In this document: positions 6,928 through 14,135 of the stretch, piece after piece
Layout of the letters: each line of letters begins with the position of its first letter
How positions within the stretch are numbered: the stretch's first letter is position 1
Source of the DNA: Yinghuangia elevatio
GTDB lineage: Bacteria; Actinomycetota; Actinomycetes; Streptomycetales; Streptomycetaceae
DNA: 37,539 nt
Direction of reading: 5' to 3'
Assembly (NCBI RefSeq): GCF_040649515.1
Contig: NZ_JBEZFP010000095.1
Coordinates: forward strand, 1-37,539
Made by a program: the position numbers and the translations under genes
Notes under the pieces: generated by a model
The model's input: only the letters and a program-made list of their open reading frames with translations
What the model was told of the DNA's origin: nothing
Database searches by the model: none

Positions 6928-8793
6928 TCAGAACTGGCTGTTGCGGAAGGGGTGTTCCGGGCGTCCCAGGTTCGGACGGCCGAGGGTTTCGCGCGAAGAC
7001 ACCGCGTAGATGCCGTGGTTGGTCATCACCCATACGATGTTGCGGTCCCACTCGACGTACACGCCGTGCGTCTGGTTGCCCTTCGCCCAGTCCGGGAACT
7101 CGCCGTTCTCGGTGGGCCAGTCCTTCGTCTTGGTGCCGTACGCCTTGGGCACGAAGTACGCGTCGATCTCCGGGCGCGACGGGTTGTCGACGTCGAAGAT
7201 CTGCGCGCCCGCGTTGTAGAACCCGTAGACGAGCGTGCCGTTGTCCTGCTTGCCGGGGTTGGTGTAGTAGCCGGTGCGCTTGGGCCCGAAGCTGCCGCGG
7301 CGCTGGCAGTAGTCGGTGATCCCGGAGGACTTCGGCGGAGTGGGCCGCGGGAGCTGCCCGACGACGCGCGGCTTGGCGGGGTCGCGGGCGTCGATCTGCC
7401 AGATCGGCTTGTACGGCTCGTAGCAGTCCTCGGTGAGCGGGTAGCCCGAGAGGTAGATCATGCCGGTCTTCTCGTACTGCGACACGTCGATGTTGTCGCC
7501 CTCGGTACCGGCCACGGACGGCGGCAGATCGAGGTGGCTGACCTGCTTCATGTCGGCCGGGTTCGAGATGTCGAGCACGGTGAGGCCGTAGCCGCCCTGT
7601 ACCGCGAAACCGTACTTGCCGCCCTTCTCGACGGGCTTGGGAATGAACAGCGGCATGCGCGCGCCCATCCACGAAGTCCGGTTGCCGCACCGCGGGTTCT
7701 TCGCGTACGCGGCCTCCTCGCCCTTCACCTGGCCTTCCAGGTGCCAGGTGTCCAGCAGCCGGGGCTTGGTCGGGTCCGACATGTCCCAGCTCTGGTAGCC
7801 CGCCGAGTGCAGGTTGGTCGGGTACTCGGTGTTGGCATAGGTGTCGTTCGGTGCGACGGCGAGGAACAGGTACTTGCCGCCGTCCCACATCGGTACGTCG
7901 AGCGATCCCGAGCCCTGCTGCGGCTTGGACAGGTCGCTCTTGAGCGGGTCGGCCTGCGTCGAGTCGGTGCTGACCGTCGCGAGCAGCTGCCAGTCCTTCT
8001 TGAGCGGCCCGTTGAGCTTGAAGACCTTGAAGCCCTTCAGGCCCTGCTTGGCGCGGACCGCGGCGACGCCGGCCGGGTTGTCGAACTTGTCCTTGCCCGG
8101 CTCGGGGTGCAGCTCGTCGATCTGGCGCTTGTCCTCGAAGGACATGACCATGACGTAGGAGTTGAGCCTGGCGTTCCACTGGATGGTGGTCGCGCCCCAG
8201 TAGTCGTAGGCGGCCCAGGAGCCGTTCGCCTTCGACTCGTCGCCGTCCACGTCGTTGCGGCTCATGCGCTCGACGACCTTGACGTTGCGCACGTCGGTGA
8301 TGTCGTAGACGCGGCCCTCGGACCGGTCGTACTGGAACATGTACCGGCGGCCGTTGAAGTCGACGATGTTCTGCCACGTGTGGAAGAAGTCCGGCGTGAA
8401 GTCGGCGCCTTCGTAAGCGGCTTCCACCTTGACGTTCTTGCTGTACGACTTGGTGTCGTAGTCGTCCATGCGCCCCGGGAACGGATGCGGGTTCTCCTCG
8501 TCGACCGGGGTCGACGCCGGGTGCAGGAAGCTGCCGTCCAACTGCATGCCGTAGCTGCCCGGATCGGCGGGCTGCGGACGGCTGTTGTCGCAGACGAACG
8601 GGATGTTCGGGTCCGTGGCGGCACCCGTTCCAGGTGTCGCCGCGGCCGGGGCGGCGTCCGTGGCCGTACTGTTCGCGGAGCCGTTCGCGGGGGCGAGCAG
8701 TGCCGCGGTGGTGGCGGTGGCCACGGCCGCGGCCACGAACGCCCCGGATCTCCGGGTGAGCGGGAGACCGGTGATGGTGCGGGGGACGCGCAT
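6928..8793 (-). CDS. Secreted LVIVD-repeat (beta-propeller-like) protein
   Basis: A 621-aa exported protein of unknown function. Residues 1 to about 40 form a signal peptide: a twin-basic RRSG stretch, then an Ala/Val/Thr-rich core ending near SANS. The mature protein has repeated strands of the type 'LTVLDISNPADMKQVSHL', 'QIFDVDNPSRPEIDAYF', 'QIDARDPAKPRVVGQL' and 'WDMSDPTKPRLLDTW'. These are LVIVD repeats, thought to fold as propeller blades. Four cysteines (in FVCDN, PRCGN, EDCYE, DYCQRR) may form disulfides outside the cell. The start ATG at 8793 has GGAAGGA upstream. The gene lies between the kynureninase operon and the livK operon on the same strand, with spacers of about 180-195 bp on each side and its own terminator. 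No catalytic motif is recognisable. Confidence 0.8.
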   Translation of the reverse strand: MRVPRTITGLPLTRRSGAFVAAAVATATTAALLAPANGSANSTATDAAPAAATPGTGAATDPNIPFVCDNSRPQPADPGSYGMQLDGSFLHPASTPVDEENPHPFPGRMDDYDTKSYSKNVKVEAAYEGADFTPDFFHTWQNIVDFNGRRYMFQYDRSEGRVYDITDVRNVKVVERMSRNDVDGDESKANGSWAAYDYWGATTIQWNARLNSYVMVMSFEDKRQIDELHPEPGKDKFDNPAGVAAVRAKQGLKGFKVFKLNGPLKKDWQLLATVSTDSTQADPLKSDLSKPQQGSGSLDVPMWDGGKYLFLAVAPNDTYANTEYPTNLHSAGYQSWDMSDPTKPRLLDTWHLEGQVKGEEAAYAKNPRCGNRTSWMGARMPLFIPKPVEKGGKYGFAVQGGYGLTVLDISNPADMKQVSHLDLPPSVAGTEGDNIDVSQYEKTGMIYLSGYPLTEDCYEPYKPIWQIDARDPAKPRVVGQLPRPTPPKSSGITDYCQRRGSFGPKRTGYYTNPGKQDNGTLVYGFYNAGAQIFDVDNPSRPEIDAYFVPKAYGTKTKDWPTENGEFPDWAKGNQTHGVYVEWDRNIVWVMTNHGIYAVSSRETLGRPNLGRPEHPFRNSQF

Positions 8794-8913
8794 AGGGACG
8801 GTCCTTCCGTCGCGGGTGTCGGTTTTCGGGCAGGGTGAAACCGGGAGTTGGCGCGGAGCACATGCGCGGGGCGGGAACGGGCCCCGGAAAAGGGAGTCGG
8901 TGACGGGACTTCA

Positions 8914-8990
8914 GGTGCTCTGGTGCTCTGATCCCAGGTGCTCAGGTGCTCAGGTGCTTTGGTGCTTTGGTGCTCTGATCTCCGGTGCTC
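8914..8990. repeat. 8-bp tandem repeat beyond kynureninase
   Basis: Eight copies of GGTGCT start at 8914, 8922, 8937, 8945, 8953, 8961, 8969 and 8984, so the spacing is 8, 15, 8, 8, 8, 8, 15. The two 15-bp steps share the sequence GGTGCTCTGATC. The array begins in the spacer and ends exactly at the kynureninase stop codon. Confidence 0.85.
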
Positions 8991-10263
8991 AGGTGACGGT
9001 GGAACGCGCCGCGAACCGGCCGTCGGCGTACTCGCGTTCCTCGGTGATGCGCAGCAGTTCGGCGGCCAGCCCGGCGACGTCGGCGTGGGTGACGTACAGG
9101 GCGTTGAAGCCGAACCGCAGAATGTCCGGAGCCCGCATGTCGCCGATGTAGCCCCGCGCGATCAGCGCCTGGACCATCGGGTACGCGTGCTCGTGGCGCA
9201 ACGACACCTGGCTGCCGCGCCGTTCGGGGTCCCGCGGGGTCGCCACGGTGAAGCCCAGGCCGTCGAGCAGGGTGTCCGCGCAGTCGAGGAAGAACCCGGT
9301 CAGGGACGTCGACTTCGCGCGCAGAGCCTTCATGTCCACGCCGTCGAACGCGGTCAGCGCGGCTTCCAGGGCCAGCATCGACAGCAGCGGCGGCGTGCCG
9401 ATCCGGGCCCGGGAGATGCCCGGGGCCGGGGTATAGGTGCCGTGCATCCCGAACGGCTCGGCATGCCCGTGCCATCCGGTGATCGCGTGGTCGAACGCGT
9501 CCTGGTGGCGCGCCGCGACGTAGACGAACGCCGGCGCCCCCGGGCCGCCGGACAGGTACTTGTAACCGCAGCCCACAGCGAAGTCGGCGCCGATCGCGTC
9601 GAGTTCGACCGGTACGGCGCCCGCGGCGTGGCAGAGGTCCCACAGCACGACCGCGCCGGCCGCGTGCACGGCGTCGGTGAGTGCGGCCATGTCGTACAAC
9701 TCGCCGGTGCGGTAGTCGACCGGGCCGTACGCCGCCACCGCGACGTCGGGCCCGTCGGCGGCCAGCACGCCGGGCAGTTCGCGCACCGGGACGCGGCGCA
9801 CGGTCAACCCGAGCGTGCGGGCGACCGCGTCCGCGATGTACTGGTCGGTCGGGAAGTGGTCCGGGTCGGTCAGCAGCAGCGTGCGGCCGGGGCGCAGGCG
9901 GGCGGCACCGGTGAGCGCGTTGTAGAGCTGCACGCTCGTCGAATCGCCGCACACCACCTGGCCCTTCGCGGCACCGACGAGGCGGCCGACGGTGTCGCCG
10001 ATCCGCGTCGGGGCGTCCCACCAGTCGTTGTCGTTCCACGAGCGGATGAGGTCGGTGCCCCACTGGCGGCGCACCGCGTCCTCGACCGCGTCCGGAACGG
10101 CGGCCGGGAGCGCGCCGAGGGAGTTGCCGTCCAGATAGACGACGCCCTCGGGGAGCAGGAACCGGTCGCGGAGCGCGGCGAGTCCGTCGGCCGCGTCCAG
10201 TTCGGCCGCCCGGTCGTGGAGCCGCTTTGCCCGTATCGCGGCGGCGGCGTCGAAGCCGGTCAT
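8989..10263 (-). CDS. kynU: Kynureninase
   Basis: A PLP-dependent hydrolase splitting L-kynurenine to anthranilate plus alanine, or 3-hydroxykynurenine to 3-hydroxyanthranilate plus alanine. The 424-aa length fits bacterial KynU. Visible family features are VVYLDGNSLGALP (41-53), the WGTDLIRSWND region (68-79), WDLCHAAGAVPVEL (208-221) and GCGYKYLSGGPG (231-242) with Lys235 as the expected PLP-binding lysine. The start ATG at 10263 overlaps the stop of the ACMS decarboxylase gene as ATGA. It is the last gene of the run although its enzyme acts first. The next enzymes present use 3-hydroxyanthranilate, so 3-hydroxykynurenine is the more likely substrate here. No kynurenine 3-monooxygenase is in the window. 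Confidence 0.93.
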   Translation of the reverse strand: MTGFDAAAAIRAKRLHDRAAELDAADGLAALRDRFLLPEGVVYLDGNSLGALPAAVPDAVEDAVRRQWGTDLIRSWNDNDWWDAPTRIGDTVGRLVGAAKGQVVCGDSTSVQLYNALTGAARLRPGRTLLLTDPDHFPTDQYIADAVARTLGLTVRRVPVRELPGVLAADGPDVAVAAYGPVDYRTGELYDMAALTDAVHAAGAVVLWDLCHAAGAVPVELDAIGADFAVGCGYKYLSGGPGAPAFVYVAARHQDAFDHAITGWHGHAEPFGMHGTYTPAPGISRARIGTPPLLSMLALEAALTAFDGVDMKALRAKSTSLTGFFLDCADTLLDGLGFTVATPRDPERRGSQVSLRHEHAYPMVQALIARGYIGDMRAPDILRFGFNALYVTHADVAGLAAELLRITEEREYADGRFAARSTVT

Positions 10264-11372
10264 CGGGTCTCCCGGGTGATCGTGCCGTTCGTACGGTCGG
10301 AACCCGCCGCGCCGACGGGGACGTTCGTGCTGCGGTTCACGACGCCCGGACCGCCGCGGGCCCGGCCGGGGCCGACCAGGTCGTCGAGGCCGAACAGGCG
10401 TGCGGCGTTGCCGCCGAGCAGCGCGTTCTTCTGCGCCGAGGTCAGCTCGCTCGCCCGGATCAGCGCACCCGGATCGGCCTCGCCCAGCGGGAACGGGTAG
10501 TCGGTGCCGAGCAGTACGCGGTCGCTGCCCATGACGTCGACCAGCAGGCGCAGCGACCGCGGGTCGAAGACCGCGGAGTCCACGTGGAAGCGGTCGAGGT
10601 AGCCGGACGGCGGCAGCGGGCTGTCCTTGCGGACGATGTCCCGCCGGTGCCAGGCGTTGTCGGCCCGCCCGAGCAGGTACGGGAACGAGCCGCCGCCGTG
10701 CGCGAACAGCAGGCGCAGGTCGGCCGGGATGCGCTCGAACGCCCCGGACAGCGCCAGCCGCAGGATCGACAGCTGTGTCTCGGCGGTCATGCCGACCAGC
10801 CACGCGAGCATGTAGTCGTCGGTGCGCGGGTTCTCCGGCATGTCCCACGGGTGCACGAGGACGGCGGCGCCCTCGTGCGCGCAGTGGGTGAGGAACTCGG
10901 TGACCGCGCCGTGGTCGAGGTCGTGCGGTCCGACGTGGTTGCCGAGGTGCACGCCGCGGTGGCCGGCGCGGACGGCCCGGGTCACCGACTCGCACGCCGC
11001 CTCGGTGTCCTGCATCGGAACCTGGCACAGCGGCACGAGGCGGTCGGGGGCCTGCGCGCAGAAGTCGAGCATCTGCGCGTTGACGCGGTCGCACCACTCG
11101 GCGGCGCGGGCCACGTCGGCGTCGTACCCGAACATCAGCGGCGTGCTGGACACCACCTGGATGTCGACGCCCGAGGCGTCCATCTCGGCGACGCGGACGG
11201 CCGGGTCCCACAGGGCCCGGGTGACGGGGCGGTACTCGGTGTCGCCGAGCATCATCATGCCGCTGCCGTCGCCGTGGTCGCGCAGCCACGGGCCGTCGTG
11301 GTCGCGCAGCACGCCCGCGTCGGCGCGCGAGATCCGGGGGAAGACGTGCGCGTGCACGTCGATGACGGTCAT
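10260..11372 (-). CDS. nbaD: 2-Amino-3-carboxymuconate-6-semialdehyde decarboxylase (ACMSD)
   Basis: Decarboxylates the unstable ring-opened product of 3-hydroxyanthranilate to 2-aminomuconate-6-semialdehyde, diverting it from spontaneous quinolinate formation. This is a 370-aa amidohydrolase-superfamily protein. The metal site is intact: His7 and His9 (VIDVHAHVFP), His174 (LVHPWDM) and Asp291 (LGTDYPF). His225 (FAHGGGSFPY) fits the catalytic histidine and Arg48 the substrate-binding arginine known from the Pseudomonas enzyme. The ATG at 11372 overlaps the preceding gene's stop as ATGA. An upstream in-frame extension to 11456 is arginine/proline-rich and overlaps the dioxygenase gene, so it is rejected. 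The C-terminus runs about 30 residues past the conserved FGL segment with no recognisable motif. Confidence 0.93.
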   Translation of the reverse strand: MTVIDVHAHVFPRISRADAGVLRDHDGPWLRDHGDGSGMMMLGDTEYRPVTRALWDPAVRVAEMDASGVDIQVVSSTPLMFGYDADVARAAEWCDRVNAQMLDFCAQAPDRLVPLCQVPMQDTEAACESVTRAVRAGHRGVHLGNHVGPHDLDHGAVTEFLTHCAHEGAAVLVHPWDMPENPRTDDYMLAWLVGMTAETQLSILRLALSGAFERIPADLRLLFAHGGGSFPYLLGRADNAWHRRDIVRKDSPLPPSGYLDRFHVDSAVFDPRSLRLLVDVMGSDRVLLGTDYPFPLGEADPGALIRASELTSAQKNALLGGNAARLFGLDDLVGPGRARGGPGVVNRSTNVPVGAAGSDRTNGTITRETR

Positions 11373-11989
11373 GGTGCCTGGGTTTCCTGACGGGTCTTGT
11401 CGGTGTGCGGGCGGAGGTCGTCGGGCCAGTCGCGGCCCGGGTGCAGCGCGCCGCACTGCGGGCAGGTCCGTGCGTCGTCGTCCGCGTAGAAGCCCGCGAA
11501 GACGGGCGGGAGGTCGTCGACGATCGACTGCAACTGCAGCTCACTGCGGTGCACGAGGTGGTGGCACGACATGCAGTACCACTCGAACGCGTCGCGCGCT
11601 CCGGCCGGACGGGCGAACTCGACGACGAGGCCGATGCTCCCCGGCTCGGGCCGCTGCGGCGAGTGCCGCAGGTGCGCGGGCGCGAGGAAGATGTCGCCCT
11701 CGCGGATCGGGATGTCGCGCGGCGGCTTCCCGTCCTCCTCCATGACGCGCAGGACCATGTCGCCGCGCAGCTGGTAGAAGAACTCCTCGATGGGGTCGTC
11801 GTGGAAGTCGGTGCGCCGGTTCGGGCCGCCGACCAGCGTCACCATCAGGTCGGCGTCCTGCCAGATCTGGACGTTGCCGACCGGCGGCTTGAGGAGGTGG
11901 CGGTTCGCCTCGATCCAGGCGTCGAGGTTGAACGCGCTGAGGTTGAACGCGTTGCGGCGGTACGGGGCGCGCGGCGTGCTGCCGGACAT
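11369..11989 (-). CDS. nbaC: 3-Hydroxyanthranilate 3,4-dioxygenase
   Basis: Opens the ring of 3-hydroxyanthranilate with O2 to give 2-amino-3-carboxymuconate semialdehyde. This is a 206-aa cupin. The active-site iron ligands expected in the family are present: His63 and Glu69 in DFHDDPIEEFFYQ, and a histidine in the APAHLRHSPQRP segment (106-109). The C-terminus carries the second, rubredoxin-like metal site of bacterial enzymes: CMSC at 139-142 and CPQC at 176-179. The start ATG at 11989 has AGGAG upstream. It overlaps the ACMSD gene as ATGA, so substrate and product enzymes are translated together. Confidence 0.95.
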   Translation of the reverse strand: MSGSTPRAPYRRNAFNLSAFNLDAWIEANRHLLKPPVGNVQIWQDADLMVTLVGGPNRRTDFHDDPIEEFFYQLRGDMVLRVMEEDGKPPRDIPIREGDIFLAPAHLRHSPQRPEPGSIGLVVEFARPAGARDAFEWYCMSCHHLVHRSELQLQSIVDDLPPVFAGFYADDDARTCPQCGALHPGRDWPDDLRPHTDKTRQETQAP

Positions 11990-12020
11990 GGGCGCTCCTA
12001 GGTGGTCTGGTGGCGTTCCG

Positions 12021-12470
12021 TCAGGACGAGGGCGAACTGTTCGGATGGTCCCGAAGTTCGGGAACGTACGCCGTCGCGCTGATCTCGATCAAGAGGTGGG
12101 GGTGCGGCAGCTGGTGCACCGCGACCGTGGTGCGCGCGGGCCCGGACTCGTCGAAGAACTCCGCGTACACCTCGTTGTAGCCGCCGAAGTCGTTCATGTT
12201 GACCAGGTACGTCGTCACCGACACCACGTCGGCGAGCGAACCGCCCGCGGCCCGGACGATGTCGCCGATGTTCCCGATCACCGCGCGCGTCTGCTCGCGG
12301 ATGTCCAGGTCGGTGACGCCCATCGGGTCGGCGGACGCCCCGGCGAAGGTGCCGTCGGGGCGCCGCGAGCTGGTGCCGGACACGAAGACGAAGTCGCCGG
12401 CGCGCCGGAAGTGCGGGAACCGGCCGCGCGGTCGGGCCTTCCCGGGCACGATCCCCGGAGCGCCGCTCAT
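12021..12470 (-). CDS. nbaF: RidA/YjgF-family protein, probable 2-aminomuconate deaminase
   Basis: A 149-aa protein of the RidA (YER057c/UK114) fold. It has GDFVFVSGTSSRRPDG near the start, EQTRAVIGNIGDIVRAAGGSLADVV in the middle, and the C-terminal ISATAYVPEL strand. Members next to ACMSD and 3-hydroxyanthranilate dioxygenase genes are 2-aminomuconate deaminases (NbaF/AmnD type), releasing ammonia to give 4-oxalocrotonate. The assignment rests on family plus context, because RidA proteins share the fold while deaminating different enamines/imines. The ATG at 12470 overlaps the decarboxylase stop as ATGA. A longer reading to 12593 would overlap that gene and is rejected. The gap to the dioxygenase gene is 31 bp. 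Confidence 0.85.
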   Translation of the reverse strand: MSGAPGIVPGKARPRGRFPHFRRAGDFVFVSGTSSRRPDGTFAGASADPMGVTDLDIREQTRAVIGNIGDIVRAAGGSLADVVSVTTYLVNMNDFGGYNEVYAEFFDESGPARTTVAVHQLPHPHLLIEISATAYVPELRDHPNSSPSS

Positions 12471-13255
12471 CGCGCGTCCCCCGCTGCGGACGCGGTCACC
12501 TCGACCGAGCCGAGCCCGTCGACCGTCGCCCGCACGTGCGCGCCCGGTTCCAGGGGTACGGCGGCCGTCGCGGCACCCGCGAGCACCACCCATCCCGGCT
12601 GGAGCGTCGTGCCGTACGCGGCCGCCAGGCGCGCCGCCGCGGCGAGCGAGCGCACCGGATGGCCCAGGATCGCCGCCGTGCTGCCGGCCTGCGCCAGGCG
12701 GCCGTCCACTTCGAGCAGCACCCCGAGGTTGCCGAGGTCGACGCCGTCGGCCGGGTGCCAGGGGCCGGTGGAGAAGCCCGCGGACGACGCGTTGTCGGCG
12801 ACGACCTCGGGGAGGGTGAAGGAGAACCCGGCGTAGCGCGAGTCGATGACCTCGACGGCGGCGGCCACCGCTGCCACGGCCGCGAGCGGGTCGCTGTTGT
12901 CGGCCCCCGCCCCCAGCGGGGCGTCGAGCAGGAACGCGACCTCGGGCTCGATGCGCGGGTGCAGCAGGGCCCCGACGTCGACCGTGCCGCCGTCGGGGAC
13001 GTACATGCCGTCCGTCAGGCTGCCGTGGATCAGGTCGTGTACGCCCATCTGACGCATCTTGGCGACCGAGGTGAAGCCCATCTTGAAGCCGGTCATGCGG
13101 TCGCCACGGGCGAGGCGGCGGCCCACGACCGCGCGCTGCACCGCGTACGCGTCCGCAAGCGGCACACCGGCCAGTTCGGTCGGCCCCGCCACGGGCTTGC
13201 GGGACACCGCCGCGTCGTCCAGGGTGTCGGCCCAGCGCTCGACCATGCCGGTCAT
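12467..13255 (-). CDS. dmpH: 4-Oxalocrotonate decarboxylase
   Basis: Decarboxylates 2-oxo-3-hexenedioate (4-oxalocrotonate) to 2-oxopent-4-enoate/2-hydroxypenta-2,4-dienoate. The product is 262 aa, matching the DmpH/NbaG length. Diagnostic segments are KMGFTSVAKMRQMG, LHPRIEPEVAFLL (metal-binding glutamates), EVIDSRY and VVADNASS. The KMG-TS-AKM-QMG form is that of the decarboxylase, not the hydratase, branch of the fumarylacetoacetate-hydrolase-like family. Start ATG at 13255 with GGAG seven bases upstream; ATG at 13246 is possible. Decarboxylase and hydratase usually form a complex, and both genes are present here. It overlaps the RidA gene as ATGA. Confidence 0.9.
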   Translation of the reverse strand: MTGMVERWADTLDDAAVSRKPVAGPTELAGVPLADAYAVQRAVVGRRLARGDRMTGFKMGFTSVAKMRQMGVHDLIHGSLTDGMYVPDGGTVDVGALLHPRIEPEVAFLLDAPLGAGADNSDPLAAVAAVAAAVEVIDSRYAGFSFTLPEVVADNASSAGFSTGPWHPADGVDLGNLGVLLEVDGRLAQAGSTAAILGHPVRSLAAAARLAAAYGTTLQPGWVVLAGAATAAVPLEPGAHVRATVDGLGSVEVTASAAGDAR

Positions 13256-13282
13256 GCGGAGTCTCCGTTCACGAGGGGGGCG

Positions 13283-13304
13283 GCGCGGCGTGCTGCCGCC
13301 GCGC
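13283..13304 (-). other. Short hairpin inside the catabolic operon
   Basis: An 8-bp perfect inverted repeat (GCGCGGCG at 13283-13290, complement at 13297-13304) with a 6-nt loop lies in the 70-bp gap between the hydratase and decarboxylase genes. This is the largest gap in the seven-gene run. It could trim or attenuate the transcript, or be incidental GC-rich pairing. Confidence 0.35.
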
Positions 13305-13325
13305 ACGGGGTGACGCGAGGGAGGG

Positions 13326-14135
13326 TCACGGCGCACCGTCCTCGGCCCTGCGGCCGAATGCGGCCCGGACGGTGCCCAACCCCTGGATGCGTGCCTCCAT
13401 CACGTCCCCCGGCGCGGCGGCGACCATGGGGCCCAGCGCGCCGGTGAGCACGGTGTCGCCCGCGCGCAGGTGGTCGCCCTGGGCAGCCAGGGCGTCGGCG
13501 AGCCAGAGCGCGGCGTTGAGCGGGTGCCCGAGGCAGGCCGCGCCCGCGCCGACGGAGACCTGCTCGCCGCGGCGCTCCATCACCATGCCGACGGTCCGCA
13601 GGTCGATGTCGCGCAGCCGGGTGGGGCGCCCGCCCAGCACGTACAGGCCGGACGACGCGTTGTCGGCGACCGTGTCGGTGATGGTGATGTCCCAGTCGCG
13701 GATGCGGCTGCCGACCACCTCGATCGCCGGGAGGGCGAAGGCCGTCGCGCGGATGAGGTCGGCCACGGTGGTGCGCTCGTGTGGCAGGTCGTGTTCGAGG
13801 ACGAGCGCCACCTCGGCCTCGGCCCGCGGCTGGAGCACCGCCCCGAAGGGGATCTCGGCACCGTCGGGGACCGCCATGTCGTCGAAGAGCACCCCGAAGT
13901 CGGGTGTGTCGACGCCGAGTTGCTTCTGCACGGCGGCGGAGGTCAGGCCGATCTTGCGGCCCACCACCCGGCGCCCGGCGGCCACCCGGCGTTCCGTCTG
14001 GATGCGTTGCACCGCGTACGCGGCGGCGACGTCGCCCGTGGGCAGCAGGTCGCGCACCGGATCGCACGGCGCGCCGGTCTCCCGCGCCCGGTCCAGCCGG
14101 TCGGCCGCCTCGACGAGAATCTGTCGGTCCGTCAC
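13326..14135 (-). CDS. dmpE: 2-Oxopent-4-enoate (2-hydroxypentadienoate) hydratase
   Basis: Adds water to 2-hydroxypenta-2,4-dienoate, giving 4-hydroxy-2-oxovalerate. This is a 269-aa protein, the usual MhpD/DmpE size. Family segments are GRKIGLTSAAVQKQLGVDTPDFG, LQPRAEAEVALVL (metal-binding acids), EVVGSRIRDW, DTVADNASSG, CLGHPLNAALWLA and LTGALGPMVA. These match the hydratase branch rather than the decarboxylase encoded next door. The start is GTG at 14135, overlapping the dehydrogenase stop as GTGA. A longer in-frame reading into the dehydrogenase gene is a shadow. The product would normally go to an aldolase and acylating acetaldehyde dehydrogenase, neither of which is encoded in this window. 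Confidence 0.92.
   Translation of the reverse strand: MTDRQILVEAADRLDRARETGAPCDPVRDLLPTGDVAAAYAVQRIQTERRVAAGRRVVGRKIGLTSAAVQKQLGVDTPDFGVLFDDMAVPDGAEIPFGAVLQPRAEAEVALVLEHDLPHERTTVADLIRATAFALPAIEVVGSRIRDWDITITDTVADNASSGLYVLGGRPTRLRDIDLRTVGMVMERRGEQVSVGAGAACLGHPLNAALWLADALAAQGDHLRAGDTVLTGALGPMVAAAPGDVMEARIQGLGTVRAAFGRRAEDGAP

Noticed and set aside
6856..8838. 660-codon plus-strand frame opposite the LVIVD gene
   Set aside because: No conserved motif; the minus strand has a signal peptide and LVIVD repeats.
8914..8990. CRISPR array
   Set aside because: The unit is 8 bp without unique spacers; no cas genes are present. It is a simple tandem repeat.
10264..11544. Reading kynureninase as an 851-aa fusion
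   Set aside because: The upstream part is ACMSD read in the wrong frame; ATG 10263 overlaps the ACMSD stop and gives the normal kynureninase length.
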